Shown: piece by piece, positions 6,640-8,761 of the stretch | Numbering within the stretch: position 1 is the first letter of the stretch | Layout: every line of letters begins with the position of its first letter | From: Solobacterium sp. | GTDB lineage: Bacteria; Bacillota_I; Bacilli_A; Erysipelotrichales; Erysipelotrichaceae | Assembly: GCA_017543005.1 (NCBI GenBank) | Contig: JAFWEA010000205.1 | Coordinates: 1-8,761 of the forward strand | Reading direction: 5' to 3' | DNA length: 8,761 bases | The notes under the pieces: generated by a model | What the model was told of the DNA's origin: nothing | Databases searched by the model: none | The model's input: the letters and a program-made list of their open reading frames with translations, nothing else | Program-made: the position numbers and the translations under genes

Positions 6640-6667
6640 CTTCCGGGTAATAATCCGTCTTTCAATC

Positions 6668-8044
6668 TCAGGCAGTTTTGACAGATACCCTGTTTTTCCA
6701 AGTACCGCTGAGCAGATAAACCGCCCCGATGACACCCGGCACAAGTCCGGACAGCGCATTGCCCAGCCAGAAACCGCTGATGCCCATTCCCATCTTAACG
6801 CCAAACAGCATAGCCAGCCCGATCCGGCAGACAATCCCGTCCAGCAGCGCCACCGCCAGGTTCAGCCGGGAGTTGCCCGAGCCGTTAATCAGCGAAAAGG
6901 CCGCCGGACGGACGGTTGATCCGGTGTACTGGATCAGGGCAAACGGGATATAGGTCAAAGCCAGGGTCAGCACGGCTTCATCCGAAGAGAACAGCCCGAA
7001 CAGCCATTCCGGCCTGAACACGGTAATCACGCCCATAAGGAACGCCGGCACCGCAACCACGCAGAACGCCGTCATAACCACCTTCGGCACGCGCCTGATC
7101 TTGCCGGCCCCCAGCGCCTGGGCAATCATGGCCCCGCCGGCACTGGACACGGCCTGGGACACAATATTGACGATCTGTTCGATCTTGCGGCCAACCCCGG
7201 TCACGGCCACGGCATTGACGCCATAGGAATTGACATACGAATTAACGAACAGCATTGAGAACGTAATGGCGGCAGACTGGATGACCATCGGGATGCCCAA
7301 TGACAGCAGCGGCCGGATGACTTCGCCATAGATCCGGAAATGTTCCGGCTTGAAATCGAAATAGAACTGTTCCCGGTTCCGGTACAGCAGCCGCAGCGCA
7401 AAGATAAAGCTGACTGCCTGGCCGATGACCGTGCCCAGAGCTGCCCCGAAGGCACCCATGTGCATGCCGGCCACGAAGACCAGGTCCAGGATGATATTCA
7501 AAACCGAGGCAATTGCGATGAACTGGAACGGATGACGGGAATCACCCATGCCTCTCAGCATGGCCGAAACCATATTGTAGCCATAGATGAAGACCAGGCC
7601 GAAGATGCAGGTAACGATGTAGTCCCGGGTCATATCCCATGAAGCTGCCGGGGTATTCAGCCAGCGCATGACGCCCCTGTAGCCTAATAGGAAAATGATC
7701 ATCAGGATGACTGCCGCGCTCATCAGCAGCGTGAACATCGTGCCGACCATCTGGCCGACCCTGTCCCGGCGGCCTTCACCGACATAGCGGGAAATCGTAA
7801 TCTGGCCGGCATTGGAGATCCCCATGGCCACAAAGGTCAAAAGCTGCAGCACTTCACCACCGATGGCGACGGCAGAAAGACCGTTGGTGCCGACAAAGCG
7901 ACCGACAACAATCATGTCGACCATGTTGTATACCGTCTGCAGCAGTCCGGACAGGAACAGCGGCGTGGCAAAGGTCAGCAGCGTCACCGGAACACTCCCG
8001 GTTGTCAGGTCACGAATCAACTGACTGTTCTTCTTTTCACTCAT
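6668..8044 (-). CDS. MATE family multidrug/metabolite efflux transporter
   Basis: This is an integral membrane antiporter of the multidrug and toxic compound extrusion family. The 458 residues and about 12 hydrophobic segments match the family. The N-terminal signature is clear: residues 13-50 contain VTLLTFATPLFLSGLLQTVYN and MVDMIVVGRFVG, followed by a glycine-rich loop and ISRYVGEGRRDRVG. The second half repeats the pattern, with GIPMVIQSAAITFSMLFVN and IAQALGAGK. The substrate cannot be told from sequence. ATG 8044 is chosen because AGGAGGA (8057-8051) lies 6 nt before it; a TTG at 8062 would add six residues but lies upstream of that SD. The gene stands between a terminator and the murG promoter, so it looks independently transcribed. 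The AT-rich stretch around 8067-8097 may hold its promoter (TTGAGC is seen), but no good -10 box stands out. Confidence 0.93.
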   Translation of the reverse strand: MSEKKNSQLIRDLTTGSVPVTLLTFATPLFLSGLLQTVYNMVDMIVVGRFVGTNGLSAVAIGGEVLQLLTFVAMGISNAGQITISRYVGEGRRDRVGQMVGTMFTLLMSAAVILMIIFLLGYRGVMRWLNTPAASWDMTRDYIVTCIFGLVFIYGYNMVSAMLRGMGDSRHPFQFIAIASVLNIILDLVFVAGMHMGAFGAALGTVIGQAVSFIFALRLLYRNREQFYFDFKPEHFRIYGEVIRPLLSLGIPMVIQSAAITFSMLFVNSYVNSYGVNAVAVTGVGRKIEQIVNIVSQAVSSAGGAMIAQALGAGKIRRVPKVVMTAFCVVAVPAFLMGVITVFRPEWLFGLFSSDEAVLTLALTYIPFALIQYTGSTVRPAAFSLINGSGNSRLNLAVALLDGIVCRIGLAMLFGVKMGMGISGFWLGNALSGLVPGVIGAVYLLSGTWKNRVSVKTA

Positions 8045-8050
8045 ATCCTG

Positions 8051-8057
8051 TCCTCCT
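8051..8057 (-). promoter_or_regulatory. Ribosome binding site deciding the MATE gene start
   Basis: AGGAGGA on the minus strand is 6 nt from the ATG at 8044. It lies downstream of the alternative TTG (8062), which it therefore cannot serve. Confidence 0.8.
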
Positions 8058-8124
8058 GTCAAATTGAACTTATTTATTCTCGCACTTTTGCGCTCAAAAA
8101 GACAGAAAAAACTTCCGTGATAAG

Positions 8125-8142
8125 AAAAAGCCCTTGCGGGCT
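8125..8142 (-). terminator. Intrinsic terminator after the DUF6198 gene
   Basis: A 5-bp stem (AGCCC / GGGCT, plus strand 8129-8133 and 8138-8142) has a loop that reads GCAA in the transcript, closed by C-G, the stable GNRA type. It is followed on the minus strand by five T residues. It begins 3 nt after the TAA of the upstream gene. The short stem keeps confidence moderate. Confidence 0.65.
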
Positions 8143-8145
8143 CTG

Positions 8146-8761
8146 TTATTGATCTTTGCCGCAGGCCAGCTTCTCCACCCGGGCGCCGAAGAGTTTCCGG
8201 AAGACCGATACCAGCCGGCCGGTAACCAGGGCCGAAAGCACCGTTCCTTCCCGGATCCAGCGGAACGGGTCCCTGAGAACCAGCAATGACAGCACCAGGC
8301 CGATGACGACAACCGAGCAGTCCACTACTGTCTTGACCTTGGCAAATGGCTTTCCTGCTTTCTTCGCAATGGCCATGGTCAGGCCTTCCATCGGCATCGG
8401 AATGATATCCACGCCGACATACAGAAAGACCCCGAACGCGACGATGATGATGCTAATGGCCAGCATGATCAGGCTGCCGGCATAACCGTCCATGATCCTC
8501 CAGCTGCCCATGACCCCCTTGGAGAATGTGACAAAGTAGCCAAACAATGTGCTGAAGAAGATCTGCAAAACATTGAACAGTTTGAATTCCTTCCGCAGTA
8601 TGACAAACTGCAGCAGGATATAGAAACAGAATACCGCCGTGACAATCGAGCCGACATCCGCCTCCCGGCCGATGCATGACGCGATGACATACGGCAGTGA
8701 ATTGACCGGTGATATGCCAAGACCCGCATTGGCGGAAAAGGCAACCCCGAAGGCCAGACAT
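8146..8761 (-). CDS. DUF6198 / YczE-YitT-like integral membrane protein (partial, N-terminus beyond window)
   Basis: The last 204 residues of a polytopic membrane protein are present; the reading frame is open to the window edge, so the start lies outside. Near the visible beginning, NAGLGISPVNSLPYVIA resembles the signature of the YczE/YyaS group (DUF6198), where a GLGxSP loop follows a membrane helix. Four or more hydrophobic segments follow, including GSIVTAVFCFYILLQFVIL, the LIMLAISIIIVAFGVFLYV helix and SVVVIGLVLSLLVL. The loop VDIIPMPMEGLTMAIAKK is another family-like element. The C-terminus is basic (SVFRKLFGARVEKL), consistent with a cytoplasmic end. The family is thought to be a transporter or membrane-associated group, but its function is unknown and I assign none. 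Apparent starts inside the visible part (for example TTG at 8568) are internal codons. Confidence 0.85.
   Translation of the reverse strand, partial: CLAFGVAFSANAGLGISPVNSLPYVIASCIGREADVGSIVTAVFCFYILLQFVILRKEFKLFNVLQIFFSTLFGYFVTFSKGVMGSWRIMDGYAGSLIMLAISIIIVAFGVFLYVGVDIIPMPMEGLTMAIAKKAGKPFAKVKTVVDCSVVVIGLVLSLLVLRDPFRWIREGTVLSALVTGRLVSVFRKLFGARVEKLACGKDQ

Noticed and set aside
8081..8092. Small hairpin CGCA-CTTT-TGCG upstream of the MATE gene.
   Set aside because: The stem has only 4 bp and no T tract follows it on either strand, so it is not a convincing terminator or operator.
8453..8761. Alternative minus-strand frames at the right edge.
   Set aside because: They are out of frame with the DUF6198 protein, which has clear membrane helices and the GLGISP signature; these are shadows.
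1..8761. Possible mobile island, defence locus or CRISPR in the window.
   Set aside because: No transposase, integrase, direct repeats, spacer array or clear shift in base composition was seen; all genes are common housekeeping or transporter families.

Overview
The window reads as a chromosomal housekeeping segment from a moderately GC-rich member of the Bacillota, with every supported gene on the minus strand. Three things point there: the order asp23/yloU - fakA/yloV - recG, the murG - murB - divIB block, and strong Shine-Dalgarno (SD) sequences before several genes. The Erysipelotrichia are a plausible home, but that is inference from overall style and was not tested by a tree.

In transcriptional order (high to low coordinates): a partial DUF6198/YczE-like membrane protein (8761-8146) ends in a small hairpin terminator. 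A MATE-family transporter follows (8044-6668). A 70-bp gap with a likely promoter leads into murG (6597-5530), murB (5528-4629) and divIB (4638-3550). These three are packed with a 1-nt gap or a 10-nt overlap. Immediately after the divIB stop codon comes a very good sigma-A promoter, TTGATA-N17-TATAAT, driving asp23/yloU (3496-3137) and fakA (3117-1522). FakA ends at an intrinsic terminator, and recG (1473 leftward, cut by the window edge) begins 48 bp beyond the fakA stop codon.

Functionally, MurG makes lipid II, MurB completes UDP-MurNAc in the cytoplasm, and DivIB/FtsQ belongs to the divisome. Asp23/YloU and FakA form a separate lipid and envelope unit: FakA phosphorylates exogenous fatty acids bound to FakB proteins, which are not encoded here. 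RecG is the branch-migrating helicase for stalled forks.

I found no mobile element, CRISPR array, RNA gene or defence locus, and no convincing new multi-gene system. The points worth a second look are smaller. recG and murG both lack an SD and have extended -10 promoters so close to the ATG that their transcripts may be leaderless or nearly so. FakA appears to have lost all three zinc ligands of its middle domain. RecG carries DEQQ rather than DEQH in motif II. DivIB carries an unusual aromatic/glycine/aspartate-rich extracellular tail.
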